A stretch of DNA of 64,000 bases, taken from Glycocaulis alkaliphilus (GTDB lineage Bacteria > Pseudomonadota > Alphaproteobacteria > Caulobacterales > Maricaulaceae). The translations under genes were made by a program, and so were the position numbers. Positions 26,307-35,446 of this stretch are shown in pieces. The stretch covers positions 1,302,001-1,366,000 of the forward strand of contig NZ_CP018911.1 in NCBI RefSeq assembly GCF_004000605.1, in the 5' to 3' direction. Below the pieces are notes generated by a model. That model made no database searches and was not told the origin of the DNA. It saw only the letters and a program-made list of their open reading frames with translations. Position 1 is the first letter of the stretch, and every line of letters begins with the position of its first letter.

Positions 26307-28154
26307 CTAGCCCGCCTGAACCTCGGCGATCCATTCATCGATCAGCTCTTCAAGGATGGCCAGCGGCACGGCGCCATCGCGCAAGACCACCTCGTGGAAC
26401 ATGCGGATGTCAAAATCATCGCCAAGCGCTGTCTCGGCCCGCTCGCGCAATGCGAGGATTTCCAGCATGCCGATCATGTAGGCGGTCGCCTGGCCCGGCA
26501 TGACGATATAGCGCTCGATGGCGTTGATGGCGTCCCCGCGCGAGTTGGGCGTGTTCTCGACGAGATACTCGATGGCCTGTTCGCGGGACCATTGCTTGTA
26601 GTGCAGCCCGGTATCGACGACGAGGCGGGCGGCGCGCCACAGCTCCATCGCGAGGCGGCCAAAGTTGGAATACGGGTCTTCATAGAAGCCCATTTCCAGC
26701 GGCAGATACTCGGTATAGAGGCCCCAGCCTTCGGTATAGGCGGTATAGCCGCCAAACCGGCGGAAGGCGGGTACGTCCTCCAGATCGGTCATGATGGCGA
26801 GCTGCATATGGTGGCCGGGATTGCCCTCGTGATAGGCCAGCGCCTCCATCTGGTAGATCGGCATGTCGGCCATATCGCGCAGGTTTGCGTAGTAGATGCC
26901 GGGGCGCGAACCGTCGGCTGCCGGGCGCGAATAGAAGGCCTTGCCGGCGGACGCCTCGCGGAAGGGCTCCACCCGGCGCACTTCCAGCGCGTGTTCGGGC
27001 AGGGTGATGAAGTATTCGGGCAGGCGCTCATTCATGCGCTCGATGATGGCGGTGGCCTCATCAAGATAGGCCTGACGGCCTTCATCGGTGTTGGGATAGT
27101 AGAATTGCGGATCCTCGCGCATGAACACGAAGAACTCCTGCAGGCTGCCGTCAAATTCCACTTCCGCCATGATGGCTTCCATCTCGCGATGGATGCGCTC
27201 CACATTCTCCACGCCCAGATCGTGGATGTCCTGCGCGCTCAGGTCTGTGGTGGTGAAATTGGCCAGGCGCGCATTGTAGAAGGCGTCGCCCTCGGGCAGG
27301 CGCCATACGCCGTCACCGGCGGCTGCGCTTTCGCGCTGGGCGGTCATCACCGAGATCAGGCGCTCATAAGGGGCTACCCAGCTTTCAAGTGCCGTGCGGC
27401 CTTCATTGAGCAGGCGCAGGCGGTCTTCGGCGCTGATATCTATCTGGTTGATATTCCGCTCATAGCTTTCCCAGACGATATTATCGCCTTCACCCTCGAA
27501 CGGCGCGCCGGAAATGACGTTCTGCGCGGTCTCGATGATGTAGTCATACATCCAGCGCGGCGGCTGGATGCCCATCTCGAAACGGGCCTCGGCCTCGTCG
27601 ATCAGCGTGTTCATCACCTCGTCCACGCTGCCTGCACGGGAGACCCAGGCCTCGGCGGTTTCCAGCGAGTTGATGCGGTGAATGGTGGTCAGGAATACCG
27701 GGATATTGGCATGCATGCCGCTCATCTGGTGGAAGACATAGCCGTGGCGGCGGAAGGGATGGTTGGCCCTTGCATTCTCCTGACCGTATTCAAACAGGCG
27801 CCAGCTGAGCTGGGCTGACGGGTCCAGCGCGTCGAAGTCGAAATTCCCGCGCATATGGGCCAGCCGGTCTTCGCTGATCTGGAAGCTCTCTTCGGCAAAT
27901 TCATTGCTGAAATCGCCCCACTGGCCGTAATCCTCATCGATAATGCCGCGATAGGCCTTCATCAGCGGGCTGCGGTCGAGGTCTTCCTGCTCGATCTGTT
28001 CAAACCAGGCGTTCAGGCGCTCGGTTTCGCTCTGCTCGGCGGCGGCGTCCTGCGCGGCGATGCTGGCAAAGGCAGGAGCCGCCACCATCGGAGCCGACAG
28101 AAGAATAGCCGTCATGGCGGCGCCGGACAGGCGCTGGCGAAGTGTGCTGGTCAT
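26307..28154 (-). CDS. DUF885 family secreted protein (putative metallopeptidase)
   Basis: A 615-residue exported protein. The start at 28154 was chosen because it begins a clear signal peptide (MTSTLRQRLSGAAMTAILLSAPMV..., cleavage near AFA) and is preceded by GGGGAG; an upstream in-frame ATG adds 41 unlikely residues. The domain is DUF885, with HEGNPGHHMQ near residue 440 as a likely zinc-binding HExxH-like site, EGWGLYTEYLPLEMG further on, and PGQATAYMIG toward the end. DUF885 proteins are thought to be glutamate-zincin-like peptidases, but no substrate is known. The dienoyl-CoA isomerase gene ends 28 bp upstream, so the two are probably cotranscribed. Confidence 0.88.
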   Translation of the reverse strand: MTSTLRQRLSGAAMTAILLSAPMVAAPAFASIAAQDAAAEQSETERLNAWFEQIEQEDLDRSPLMKAYRGIIDEDYGQWGDFSNEFAEESFQISEDRLAHMRGNFDFDALDPSAQLSWRLFEYGQENARANHPFRRHGYVFHQMSGMHANIPVFLTTIHRINSLETAEAWVSRAGSVDEVMNTLIDEAEARFEMGIQPPRWMYDYIIETAQNVISGAPFEGEGDNIVWESYERNINQIDISAEDRLRLLNEGRTALESWVAPYERLISVMTAQRESAAAGDGVWRLPEGDAFYNARLANFTTTDLSAQDIHDLGVENVERIHREMEAIMAEVEFDGSLQEFFVFMREDPQFYYPNTDEGRQAYLDEATAIIERMNERLPEYFITLPEHALEVRRVEPFREASAGKAFYSRPAADGSRPGIYYANLRDMADMPIYQMEALAYHEGNPGHHMQLAIMTDLEDVPAFRRFGGYTAYTEGWGLYTEYLPLEMGFYEDPYSNFGRLAMELWRAARLVVDTGLHYKQWSREQAIEYLVENTPNSRGDAINAIERYIVMPGQATAYMIGMLEILALRERAETALGDDFDIRMFHEVVLRDGAVPLAILEELIDEWIAEVQAG

Positions 28155-28182
28155 GAGTTTTGAACTCCCCGGTTCTTGTCTT

Positions 28183-29022
28183 TCAGGTGTCGCGGCCCAG
28201 CCTTTTGACCGGCGCGAGCGGCGTGAAATTGCCCTCGCGCTTTTCAGACCGGGCGGCCATCGCCTCGACAATATCATGGGGATTCCAGATGGAAGCCTGC
28301 AGTGTCATCACATGTTCGAGACTGTCTGCCACCGTGTGATCGCGCGAATAGAGATGGGATTTCTTGATGCCCGCAATCGTCAAAGGCGGGCGGCTGGCGA
28401 TGCGGGCTGCCACTGCGTCCACCTGCGCCTTGAGGGCCGCTTCGTCGGGCAGCACGCCATTGAGAAGGCCCAGCGCATAGGCGCGCTCAGGGGCAAGTGT
28501 TTCGCCCGTATAGGCCAGCTCCAGTGCGATACCGGGGGGGATCAGGCGCGGCAGGCGCTGCAGCGTGCCGACATCGGCCATCATGCCGATATTGGTCTCC
28601 TCGATGCGCAGCCAGGCGTCTTTCGTGGCGTAACGCAGATCACACGCCGTCACCATGTCCACCCCGCCGCCGACGCACGGCCCCTGCATGGCGGCGATGA
28701 CCGGAAAGCGGGCGCGCTCGAACGCCGTGAATGCATCCTGCAAGGACATGGCGGCGCACATGAAGGCTTCGCGCGTGGCGGCGGTATCGGTGGTCAGCGC
28801 GTTCGGGTCAGAGAACACCGAAATGTCCATCCCGGCGGTAAAGACCGGGCCTTCAGCATCGAGAATCAGCACCCGTGTCTCACCTGCGTCCGACAGCGCA
28901 TTCACCGCATCGGGCAGCTCGCGCCAGAAGGCGGGCGTCATCGTGTTGCGCTTGTCAGGACGGTTCAGCGTCAGGCGGGCAATCGGCCCGTCTGACGACA
29001 GGGCGAAGCTGGAATAACTCAT
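28183..29022 (-). CDS. crotonase-family delta3,5-delta2,4-dienoyl-CoA isomerase-like protein
   Basis: A 279-residue crotonase-fold protein. The oxyanion segments are FTAGMDISVF and QGPCVGGGVDMVTACDLRYA. The stretch NIGMMADVGTLQRLPRLI matches the eukaryotic ECH1 dienoyl-CoA isomerase motif, including the catalytic Asp, and the late SHLYSRDHTVADSL also follows ECH1. It is therefore probably an isomerase for unsaturated fatty acyl-CoA degradation rather than a hydratase. The ATG at 29022 has GGGAGCG ahead of it; the ORF extends six codons further upstream. It precedes the DUF885 gene. Confidence 0.87.
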   Translation of the reverse strand: MSYSSFALSSDGPIARLTLNRPDKRNTMTPAFWRELPDAVNALSDAGETRVLILDAEGPVFTAGMDISVFSDPNALTTDTAATREAFMCAAMSLQDAFTAFERARFPVIAAMQGPCVGGGVDMVTACDLRYATKDAWLRIEETNIGMMADVGTLQRLPRLIPPGIALELAYTGETLAPERAYALGLLNGVLPDEAALKAQVDAVAARIASRPPLTIAGIKKSHLYSRDHTVADSLEHVMTLQASIWNPHDIVEAMAARSEKREGNFTPLAPVKRLGRDT

Positions 29023-29113
29023 GGGCGCGCTCCCGGTCACAAGGTGAGGGCGTCACTCTAGACCGGGAGGCCGGGCATGCCAGTGTGTTATCAGCTGCGT
29101 TCGGGCTGGACAG

Positions 29114-29920
29114 CTATTGCAGATAGTCCAGCGGATCGATCACGGTGAAGCCGGGCGCTTCCTCCAGATACTGGTCGAGCAGGTATTTGTGGCCCGCGCC
29201 GTAAATGACCAGCACCCGCTCGCCGGGCTGGGCGATCTGCGCGATGCGGGCGAAAATGATCATGTTGCGCCCCCACCATGCGGCCATCTGGTGCGCGCCC
29301 ACCGGATCCTCGACCGTTCCGGCCTGCGCCAGCCAGAGATACATGCGGTGGAAACCCAGCATCTCGGCGGAGTTGGCGTCGATCAGCCGTTCGCGGATAG
29401 TGCCATCGGCATTACGCGAGAAGAACGCTTCCACCTCGCCAACCGTCTGCTGGAAGGCTTCGAGCAGATCTGTCTGTCCGGCCTCCTGCGCGGCCCCCAG
29501 CATGGCCTGGAAGTCCATCCCGTTCTGATAGTCCACCGCCCAGACCTGTTCATGGCCCATACGCGCTGCCAGACGCAGGCCGATCTGGTCGCGCTCATTG
29601 ACCGTCAGCTCGGCTTCGCCAGCGCGCCAGGCCCGGTAGCGGTCATTGATCCAGTCTTCATGCTCGGGTTCCAGCTCGACGATGATCCGGTCCGGCTGGA
29701 AGGCTTCGATCCGGTCCAGAATGTCGGCGATTTCCTGCTGGCGCTGAGGGGAGAGGAAGTCGTCCACCTCCGGATTGACGTAGTCACTTCCTCCGCTGAA
29801 ATGGATGGTGCCCAGTACCATGACCTGCGTATCGCCGGCCGGACGCGTATCATCGTTTTGAGCATAGGCACTGCTTGCGCAGATAAGTGCGCCCAGGAGG
29901 CCCGCGAACTGTTTCAGCAT
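29114..29920 (-). CDS. secreted DUF5694 (TraB-like) protein
   Basis: A 268-residue exported protein. The start at 29920 opens a standard signal peptide (MLKQFAGLLGALICASSAYA), making the longer upstream ORF unlikely. Motifs are VLGTIHF near the start of the mature protein, RIIVELEPEH, YRAWRAGEAEL, and VLVIYGAGHKYLLDQYL near the end; the GTIHF...E...GAGH pattern is that of DUF5694 and the wider TraB/TIKI putative metalloprotease group. Function is unproven. It is transcribed away from mccB with about 170 bp between the starts. Confidence 0.85.
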   Translation of the reverse strand: MLKQFAGLLGALICASSAYAQNDDTRPAGDTQVMVLGTIHFSGGSDYVNPEVDDFLSPQRQQEIADILDRIEAFQPDRIIVELEPEHEDWINDRYRAWRAGEAELTVNERDQIGLRLAARMGHEQVWAVDYQNGMDFQAMLGAAQEAGQTDLLEAFQQTVGEVEAFFSRNADGTIRERLIDANSAEMLGFHRMYLWLAQAGTVEDPVGAHQMAAWWGRNMIIFARIAQIAQPGERVLVIYGAGHKYLLDQYLEEAPGFTVIDPLDYLQ

Positions 29921-30090
29921 GAAAACTTTCCTTCGACGAAATGGAGTGGCTTTACCACCATGATGCAGGCAAGAGGCTGTCTGGATGCAATGACCGGACA
30001 AACAAGCCAACGCACTGCTTACATTGCACTTGCGCCATGTTACCGGCTAAGAGCAGCGCTTGCTGCCATCTCGACATCAGGAAGCCGCTC

Positions 30091-31698
30091 ATGACCCAGC
30101 TTACCTCCAGGCTCGACCCCGCCTCCGACAGTTTCAAGGCCAATGCCGCGCGCATGGACGAGCTGGTAGCCGAGCTGAAAGCGCGCACCGCTGAAGCCGC
30201 GCTGGGCGGGCCGGAGCGCGCACGCGAGAAGCATCTGGCGCGCGGCAAGCTGCTCCCCCGCGAGCGCGTGGAGCGCCTGCTGGACCCCGGCACGCCGTTT
30301 CTGGAGATCGGCGCGCTGGCGGCCAATGGCATGTATGAGGGCGATGTCCACGGCGCGGGCATGATTGCCGGCATTGGCCGCGTATCGGGCCGCGAGGTGA
30401 TGATCGTCTGCAATGACGCCACGGTGAAGGGCGGGACATATTATCCGCTGACCGTGAAGAAGCATTTGCGCGCGCAGGAGATTGCCCGCGAGAACCGGCT
30501 GCCGTGCGTGTATCTGGTCGATTCGGGCGGCGCGAACCTGCCCTTCCAGGCCGATGTCTTCCCCGACCGGGAGCATTTCGGCCGCATCTTCTTCAATCAG
30601 GCAAACCTCTCATCCGAAGGCATTGCGCAGGTGGCCGTGGTCATGGGCTCATGCACCGCGGGCGGTGCCTACGTGCCTGCCATGAGTGACGAGACCGTGA
30701 TCGTGAGGAAGCAGGGCACGATCTTTCTGGGCGGTCCGCCGCTGGTGAAGGCCGCGACCGGGGAGGTGATCTCGGCAGAGGATCTCGGCGGCGCGGACGT
30801 TCACGCCCGCCGCTCCGGCGTGGTCGATCACTACGCTGCCAATGACGACCATGCCCTGCAGACCGCGCGGCGCATCGTGGCCGGGCTCAACACGGTAAAA
30901 CGCGTGGATATGGATCTGGCCGAACCGGAAGCCCCGGCCATCGATCCGGAAACGCTGAATGGCGTGATCCCGTCAGACGTGCGCACGCCCTATGATGTGC
31001 GTGAGGTGATCGCGCGGCTGGTGGACGGTTCGCGCTTTGACGAGTTCAAGGCGCTCTACGGGGACACGCTGGTGTGCGGCTTTGCGCGCGTACACGGCAT
31101 GCCCGTCGGCATCATCGCCAATAATGGCGTCATCTTCTCTGAAAGCGCGCTCAAAGGCGCGCACTTCATCGAGCTGTGCTGCCAGCGCGGCATACCGCTC
31201 CTCTTCCTGCAGAACATTACCGGCTTCATGGTCGGCTCCAAATATGAGGCGGGCGGCATTGCCAAGGACGGGGCCAAGCTGGTCACGGCGGTATCCTGTG
31301 CGCGCGTGCCGAAAATCACCATCATCATTGGCGGCTCTTATGGAGCGGGCAATTACGGCATGTGCGGGCGCGCCTATGGCCCCCGCTTCCTCTTCATGTG
31401 GCCGAACGCCCGCATTTCCGTCATGGGCGGGGAGCAGGCCGCCAGCGTGCTCGCCACCGTCAAGCGCGATGGCATGGAGCTGCGCGGGGAGGAATGGAGC
31501 GCCGAGGCCGAAGACGCCTTCAAGGCCCCGATCCGCGAGAAATACGAGGCAGAGGGCTCGCCCTATTATTCCACTGCGCGGCTGTGGGATGATGGCGTGA
31601 TCGCGCCGTCCCAGACCCGCGACGTGGTGGGCCTTGCGCTCTCTGCCTGCCTCAACGCCCCGATCGAAAAGACGCGGTTTGGCGTGTTCAGGATGTAG
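30091..31698 (+). CDS. mccB: methylcrotonoyl-CoA carboxylase carboxyltransferase (beta) subunit
   Basis: Carboxyltransferase of leucine catabolism that moves CO2 from biotin on MccA to 3-methylcrotonyl-CoA, giving 3-methylglutaconyl-CoA. The 535-residue protein (start ATG 30091, after a GGAAG ribosome site) has two crotonase-like halves: the N-terminal half with [44 protein letters not shown] and [15 protein letters not shown]; the C-terminal half with [46 protein letters not shown] and [16 protein letters not shown]. The GANLPFQ motif separates MccB from PccB and AccD. Its partner mccA is 4.7 kb downstream. Confidence 0.95.
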   Translation: MTQLTSRLDPASDSFKANAARMDELVAELKARTAEAALGGPERAREKHLARGKLLPRERVERLLDPGTPFLEIGALAANGMYEGDVHGAGMIAGIGRVSGREVMIVCNDATVKGGTYYPLTVKKHLRAQEIARENRLPCVYLVDSGGANLPFQADVFPDREHFGRIFFNQANLSSEGIAQVAVVMGSCTAGGAYVPAMSDETVIVRKQGTIFLGGPPLVKAATGEVISAEDLGGADVHARRSGVVDHYAANDDHALQTARRIVAGLNTVKRVDMDLAEPEAPAIDPETLNGVIPSDVRTPYDVREVIARLVDGSRFDEFKALYGDTLVCGFARVHGMPVGIIANNGVIFSESALKGAHFIELCCQRGIPLLFLQNITGFMVGSKYEAGGIAKDGAKLVTAVSCARVPKITIIIGGSYGAGNYGMCGRAYGPRFLFMWPNARISVMGGEQAASVLATVKRDGMELRGEEWSAEAEDAFKAPIREKYEAEGSPYYSTARLWDDGVIAPSQTRDVVGLALSACLNAPIEKTRFGVFRM

Positions 31699-32194
31699 TC
31701 ATTCTTGCATTTCACTGGCTCCCGCGTTTCACCGGCGTAAGCCGGTGCCCAGTCTTTTTCCTAATGCTCAGCCCATCCCCCGCCTCCGCGGGGGCAGGCC
31801 GGGCTTCGCGCCGTTTACTGCCCCGCTGGTCCAACCGGGGGCCCCCGCCCCGACGGGGGACCCATGGACAGGCCCGGCGGCTGGAAAAATGGACCCCGGC
31901 TCGGTGGCCGGGGACCCGGTTTTAGAACGGCTCATACCCGTCCGGCCCCGTCAGGGGCCGCAAGGCCGACCGGCCGCCCGCGACTTTTCGCGGAACATCG
32001 CAACGCGGATGCGTTGCGGAACCAGAAGAGGCATGGCTTCCCCGGACCTCGCTGCCGCTCGGCCGGAGAATGACACGCGTAGAGGTTTTCCGTTCTCCCC
32101 CGCGTTTCCTCTCTCACCCCTCCGCCCCATTAAATCTTGGTAGGAAAGCAAAAACCCGCTTTCGCGCCGCGCGCGCCGGGATAATCATGCGGCC
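31699..32194. repeat. composite palindromic repeats containing the empty IS481 site
   Basis: 496 bp without a gene. From 31764 it matches the DNA around IS481 copy 1 but without the IS: ATGCTCAGCCCATCCCCCG, CCTCCG once (31783-31788), then the G/C block to about 31925. A complete family-A unit follows (about 31942-32072), running through CGCGACTTTTCGCG, GCAACGCGGATGCGTTGC and GCATGGCTTCCCCGGACC. The last 100 bp should carry the promoter of the next gene. Confidence 0.78.
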
Positions 32195-32890
32195 ATGAAA
32201 AACATCCTGCGCTGCTCCGTGATTCTTCCCGCCCTGCTGCTGTCTGCCAGTCCTGCGCTGGGCGATGAGCCGCCCGCAGACCTGTTCCAGCGGGCGGTGG
32301 CCACCGCCCAGCTTCATAATGACCGCGCCGGCGAGGTGTGCGGCTTTGCCTATGCCCCGCACTGGAACGAGGATGGCGGTTTCATCGTGGAGCAGGGCGA
32401 GGGCGCTGCCCGCTGGCTGGACGCCCGCTCACAGCCGCTGGATGAGGAACTGGCGGCAAACTTTCCCGAAGACCCGCGCCAGATGATCCGCCAGTCGCCT
32501 GACCGCCTTCTGGAGAGCGCAGACACGCCGCGCTTTGTGCGCTGGGAGGACGGGCTGGCCATCTACCAGTTCCAGCCGGTGAGCCTTCCGCTCGCGGGTG
32601 GCGGATTCAGCTTTGACGTCGCCGAAAACGTGGTGGCCGAAGTCGGCATAGACCCGGACACGGCCATGGTGGCATTCCGGGAAGTGAAGGCTCCGTCGAG
32701 CTTCCGGCCCAACGCGGTCGTGCGCATTCGCGATTATGAAACACGGGTCAATTTCCGCCCCGCCTGGCCCGACGGCCCCGTTGTGGTGGCAGACCAGCGC
32801 TATGCGATTGTCGCCGTTGCCATGCTGCAGACCCATAATCTGACCGGCTCCAGCACCTATTCAGGCTTTACGCGCTGCGAGGCAGGCTGA
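32195..32890 (+). CDS. hypothetical secreted protein
   Basis: A 231-residue protein with a signal peptide (MKNILRCSVILPALLLSASPALG, cleavage about residue 23) and a mature domain rich in beta-type segments (RFVRWEDGLAIYQFQPV, FSFDVAENVVAEVGID, VRIRDYETRVNFRPAWP). Two Cys (about 49 and 228) could form a disulfide. No family was recognised. It stands alone between a repeat block and a flavodoxin-fold gene; periplasmic location is the only inference offered. Confidence 0.75.
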   Translation: MKNILRCSVILPALLLSASPALGDEPPADLFQRAVATAQLHNDRAGEVCGFAYAPHWNEDGGFIVEQGEGAARWLDARSQPLDEELAANFPEDPRQMIRQSPDRLLESADTPRFVRWEDGLAIYQFQPVSLPLAGGGFSFDVAENVVAEVGIDPDTAMVAFREVKAPSSFRPNAVVRIRDYETRVNFRPAWPDGPVVVADQRYAIVAVAMLQTHNLTGSSTYSGFTRCEAG

Positions 32891-32965
32891 GCCGCCCAAT
32901 CTGCCGCATGGCGTTTGGCTGCAACGCACGCTAATGTCCCCACTTCAACTGGGGAGATTTGAGAC

Positions 32966-33547
32966 ATGGCGCGTTCCATCCTTCTGGTAAACGGACACCC
33001 CGATCCCTCGAAGGAGCGGTTCTGCCATGCCTTGTGCAATGCCTATCAGGAGGGCGCGCACGAGGGGGGCAACGCGGTGGCGCGGGTGGATATAGGCGCG
33101 CTGGAATTTGCCTTTCTGGAGAATGCGCAAGCCTTCGTCACGCCGCCGCCGGTCGATATTGCCGCCGTTCAGGCCATGCTGGAGCGGGCCGATCACATGG
33201 TGCTCGTTCACCCGCTATGGCTTGGCACCCTGCCTGCGCGCACCAAGGCATTTCTGGAGCATCTCGCCCGCAATGATTTCCTTGTGAAGACCGAGGTGAA
33301 GGGCATGTGGCCGGCCAAGCGTATGCGCGGCAAGTCAGCGCGTATCGTGATGACCATGGGCATGCCGGGCTTTGCCTACAACATTTTCTACCGCGCCCAT
33401 TCCCTGAAAGCGCTGGAGGCCGGTATCTTCCAGATGGCGGGGTTCAAACCCGTCCAGCACACGATTTTCGGTGCCATTGATTTCAGCGCTGAGAGCCGCC
33501 AGCGCATGCTGGCGAAAATGCGCGCGCTCGGCCGCGCCGGGAAATAG
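32966..33547 (+). CDS. flavodoxin-fold NAD(P)H:quinone oxidoreductase-like protein
   Basis: A 193-residue cytosolic flavoprotein of the NAD(P)H dehydrogenase (quinone)/KefF type. The phosphate-binding N terminus SILLVNGHPDPSKERFCHAL, the HMVLVHPLWLGTLPARTKAFLEHL stretch that holds the flavin, and the later MTMGMPGF loop support this. The likely job is two-electron reduction of quinones or electrophiles; the true acceptor is unknown. Good GGGGAG ribosome site. Confidence 0.85.
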   Translation: MARSILLVNGHPDPSKERFCHALCNAYQEGAHEGGNAVARVDIGALEFAFLENAQAFVTPPPVDIAAVQAMLERADHMVLVHPLWLGTLPARTKAFLEHLARNDFLVKTEVKGMWPAKRMRGKSARIVMTMGMPGFAYNIFYRAHSLKALEAGIFQMAGFKPVQHTIFGAIDFSAESRQRMLAKMRALGRAGK

Positions 33548-33643
33548 CGCCTGCTGCACGCTGGCCAGCTTTCCCTTGCCAATCGCGCCTGTCCCCGGTT
33601 TTATGGATTAACCATATCCAAACTGAGCCGGGGGGCGAATTTC

Positions 33644-33961
33644 ATGGATGCACTTCAACCTGTGCTGGACTTTTTCCGGCAGGGATTCAGCACCGTAAAC
33701 GGTGTTCAGGGGCTGATCATCGCGCTGGTCGCGGCCTTTCTTCTGCCTGCCTGGAGCCGTCTGATCGTTTTCGTGTTTGGCGCGACACTGGTTCATCTGG
33801 TGGTCGATGCGCTGCTGCCGGTGCTGGCCAATAACGCCGCATTGCGCCTGCCCGACGTGCTCTCCATGCCGTTCTGGCGCTACGTCGCGGCCCTGCTCGC
33901 GGGCTATCTGATCGTCATCAGCCTGCTCGCATTGCTCAAGCGATTGCTCCTTAGACGGTAG
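33644..33961 (+). CDS. small hypothetical membrane protein, paralogue 1
   Basis: A 105-residue protein with three hydrophobic segments and an Arg-rich end (KRLLLRR). It shares with the next gene an H-LVVD-LLP core (GATLVHLVVDALLPVLANNAAL), a LPDVLSMPFWRYVAAL stretch and the final K/R cluster, so the two are tandem duplicates. Family not recognised; positive-inside residues suggest a cytoplasmic C terminus. Confidence 0.75.
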   Translation: MDALQPVLDFFRQGFSTVNGVQGLIIALVAAFLLPAWSRLIVFVFGATLVHLVVDALLPVLANNAALRLPDVLSMPFWRYVAALLAGYLIVISLLALLKRLLLRR

Positions 33962-34097
33962 AATTGCTGCGTCTGCACTATGCCGCCGGGCGCTCAACCC
34001 GCCCGTGCAAGGTGCGTTTTTGTTTGCTTTTTGGTAAGAATTTGGCACGGTTCGGGGCGGGAATGCCCGTCCGGGCAGGCGAATGAGGGGAAACATA

Positions 34098-34457
34098 ATG
34101 GAAATTCTCGATACGGTATGGGGTTATCTTGAGCCGGTATGGGCGTGGTTGCGCGCCGGGCTGGACATTCACGGGCCGGGCAACTGGACCGAGTTGGGCA
34201 TCCAGATGGGCGTGATTGCCGTCGTGATGGCGCTGATGATGCAGAGCTTTGGCGCAATCCTGATCTTCACCGTGGTGGGTGTCATCATCCACGTCGTGGT
34301 CGACCAGGTATTGCCGATGGTGCGCGACAGCGCGGCCTTCTCGATGCCGCCGGTATCGGACATGAGCTACTGGCAGTATATCGCCTTCCTGGCGCTGGCC
34401 TACTTCGTGGGCCTGATCGTGCTCTTCCTGATCAAGAGCATCATCTTCCGCCGCTAG
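34098..34457 (+). CDS. small hypothetical membrane protein, paralogue 2
   Basis: A 119-residue protein with three hydrophobic segments (about 38-58, 60-78, 96-115) and the same features as its upstream neighbour: IIHVVVDQVLP, DSAAFSMPPVSDMSYWQYIAF, and a terminal KSIIFRR. The ATG at 34098 was chosen over one five codons upstream because GAGGGGAAA lies correctly ahead of it. Two terminator-like hairpins follow. Function unknown. Confidence 0.78.
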   Translation: MEILDTVWGYLEPVWAWLRAGLDIHGPGNWTELGIQMGVIAVVMALMMQSFGAILIFTVVGVIIHVVVDQVLPMVRDSAAFSMPPVSDMSYWQYIAFLALAYFVGLIVLFLIKSIIFRR

Positions 34458-34480
34458 GCATCTGCAAGTTGACGGGCAGG

Positions 34481-34510
34481 GGCGCTGATCGGGGGATTGG
34501 CGCCTTTTTC
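34481..34510 (+). terminator. probable terminator of the small membrane protein pair
   Basis: GGCGC (34481-34485) can pair with GCGCC (34500-34504) across a G-rich loop, followed by TTTTTC. It is weaker than the hairpin 20 bp on. Confidence 0.45.
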
Positions 34511-34524
34511 CCGTGCTGACATGA

Positions 34525-34556
34525 AAAGCGCCCCGGTCATCTGGCCGGGGCGCTTT
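34525..34556 (+). terminator. strong Rho-independent terminator
   Basis: AAAGCGCCCCGG pairs perfectly with CCGGGGCGCTTT (12 bp, 8-nt loop), followed by GCTTTGG. It ends transcription of the paired small membrane genes before liuC and may work in both directions because of its A/T flanks. Confidence 0.85.
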
Positions 34557-34631
34557 GCTTTGGGCGCCTCACTGGCCTAATGATGGCGCAAAGCACGCGA
34601 TTTGCGCGCGCACCGATGAGGAGCCTCCCCC

Positions 34632-35426
34632 ATGAGCCAGAACGATGTCCTTCTGTCCGTCACGCCGGGCGGCACCGCGATCATCACGCTGAACCGCCCC
34701 GACAAGCACAACGCCTTCAACGCCGACGTGATCGCCACCCTGTCGGATATGTTCGAGACGCTGCGCGCCAATACTGACGAGGTGCGTATGGTGGTCCTGC
34801 GCGGGGCTGGCCCCAGCTTCTCTGCCGGGGCGGATCTGGAATGGATGAAGGCGGCCGCCGACTGGACCCATGACGATAATGAGGAAGACGCGCTGGGCCT
34901 GGCGCGCATGCTGCGCCGCCTGCACGACCTGCCGCAGCTGACTGTGGCGCTGGTGCAGGGCGCGGCCATGGGCGGCGGGGCCGGGCTGGTGGCCGCCTGC
35001 GATGTCGCCATCGCGGTGAAAGACACCAAATTCCGCTTCTCCGAAGTGCGCCTCGGCCTGACGCCCGCCACCATCTCGCCCTTCGTGGTCCGGGCCATCG
35101 GCCCGCGCTGGGCCAAGGCCCTGTTCGCCACCGCCGAAGGCTTTGACGGCGAGTTCGCCCATAAAATCGGCCTCGCCCAGTATGTGGTGGACAGCGCGGA
35201 CGATCTCGATGACGCGCTGGAAATGGTCGCAAAGCTGGTCTTTGCCGCTGCGCCGGGCGCGGTCGCGGCCTCCAAGGCGCTGGTGGACGAGGTGACGGGG
35301 CAGGAGATTGATGACCGGCTTGGCAAGCACACGGCCAAGCTGATCGCTGACCGGCGGGTTTCCAAGGAGGGCCGGGAGGGCCTTGCCGCCTTCCTTGAAA
35401 AGCGCAAGCCGGGCTGGGTGAAGTAA
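34632..35426 (+). CDS. liuC: enoyl-CoA hydratase family, probable methylglutaconyl-CoA hydratase
   Basis: A 264-residue crotonase. Seen are TLNRPDKHNAFNADVIATL, the oxyanion GPSFSAGADLEWMK and QGAAMGGGAGLVAACDVAIA, and FSEVRLGLTPATISPFVVRAIG, which is characteristic of methylglutaconyl-CoA hydratases (LiuC/AUH type) with the catalytic Glu in SEVRLG. It would convert 3-methylglutaconyl-CoA to HMG-CoA, between the MccAB reaction and HMG-CoA lyase. mccA lies 0.9 kb downstream beyond a DUF817 gene. No HMG-CoA lyase gene is in the window. Confidence 0.88.
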   Translation: MSQNDVLLSVTPGGTAIITLNRPDKHNAFNADVIATLSDMFETLRANTDEVRMVVLRGAGPSFSAGADLEWMKAAADWTHDDNEEDALGLARMLRRLHDLPQLTVALVQGAAMGGGAGLVAACDVAIAVKDTKFRFSEVRLGLTPATISPFVVRAIGPRWAKALFATAEGFDGEFAHKIGLAQYVVDSADDLDDALEMVAKLVFAAAPGAVAASKALVDEVTGQEIDDRLGKHTAKLIADRRVSKEGREGLAAFLEKRKPGWVK

Positions 35427-35446
35427 CGCGCCGCGCCGCGCCGGCC

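Noticed and set aside
26259-27818. 519-codon plus-strand frame opposite the DUF885 gene
   Set aside because: Shadow of the DUF885 coding sequence; no domain or ribosome site.
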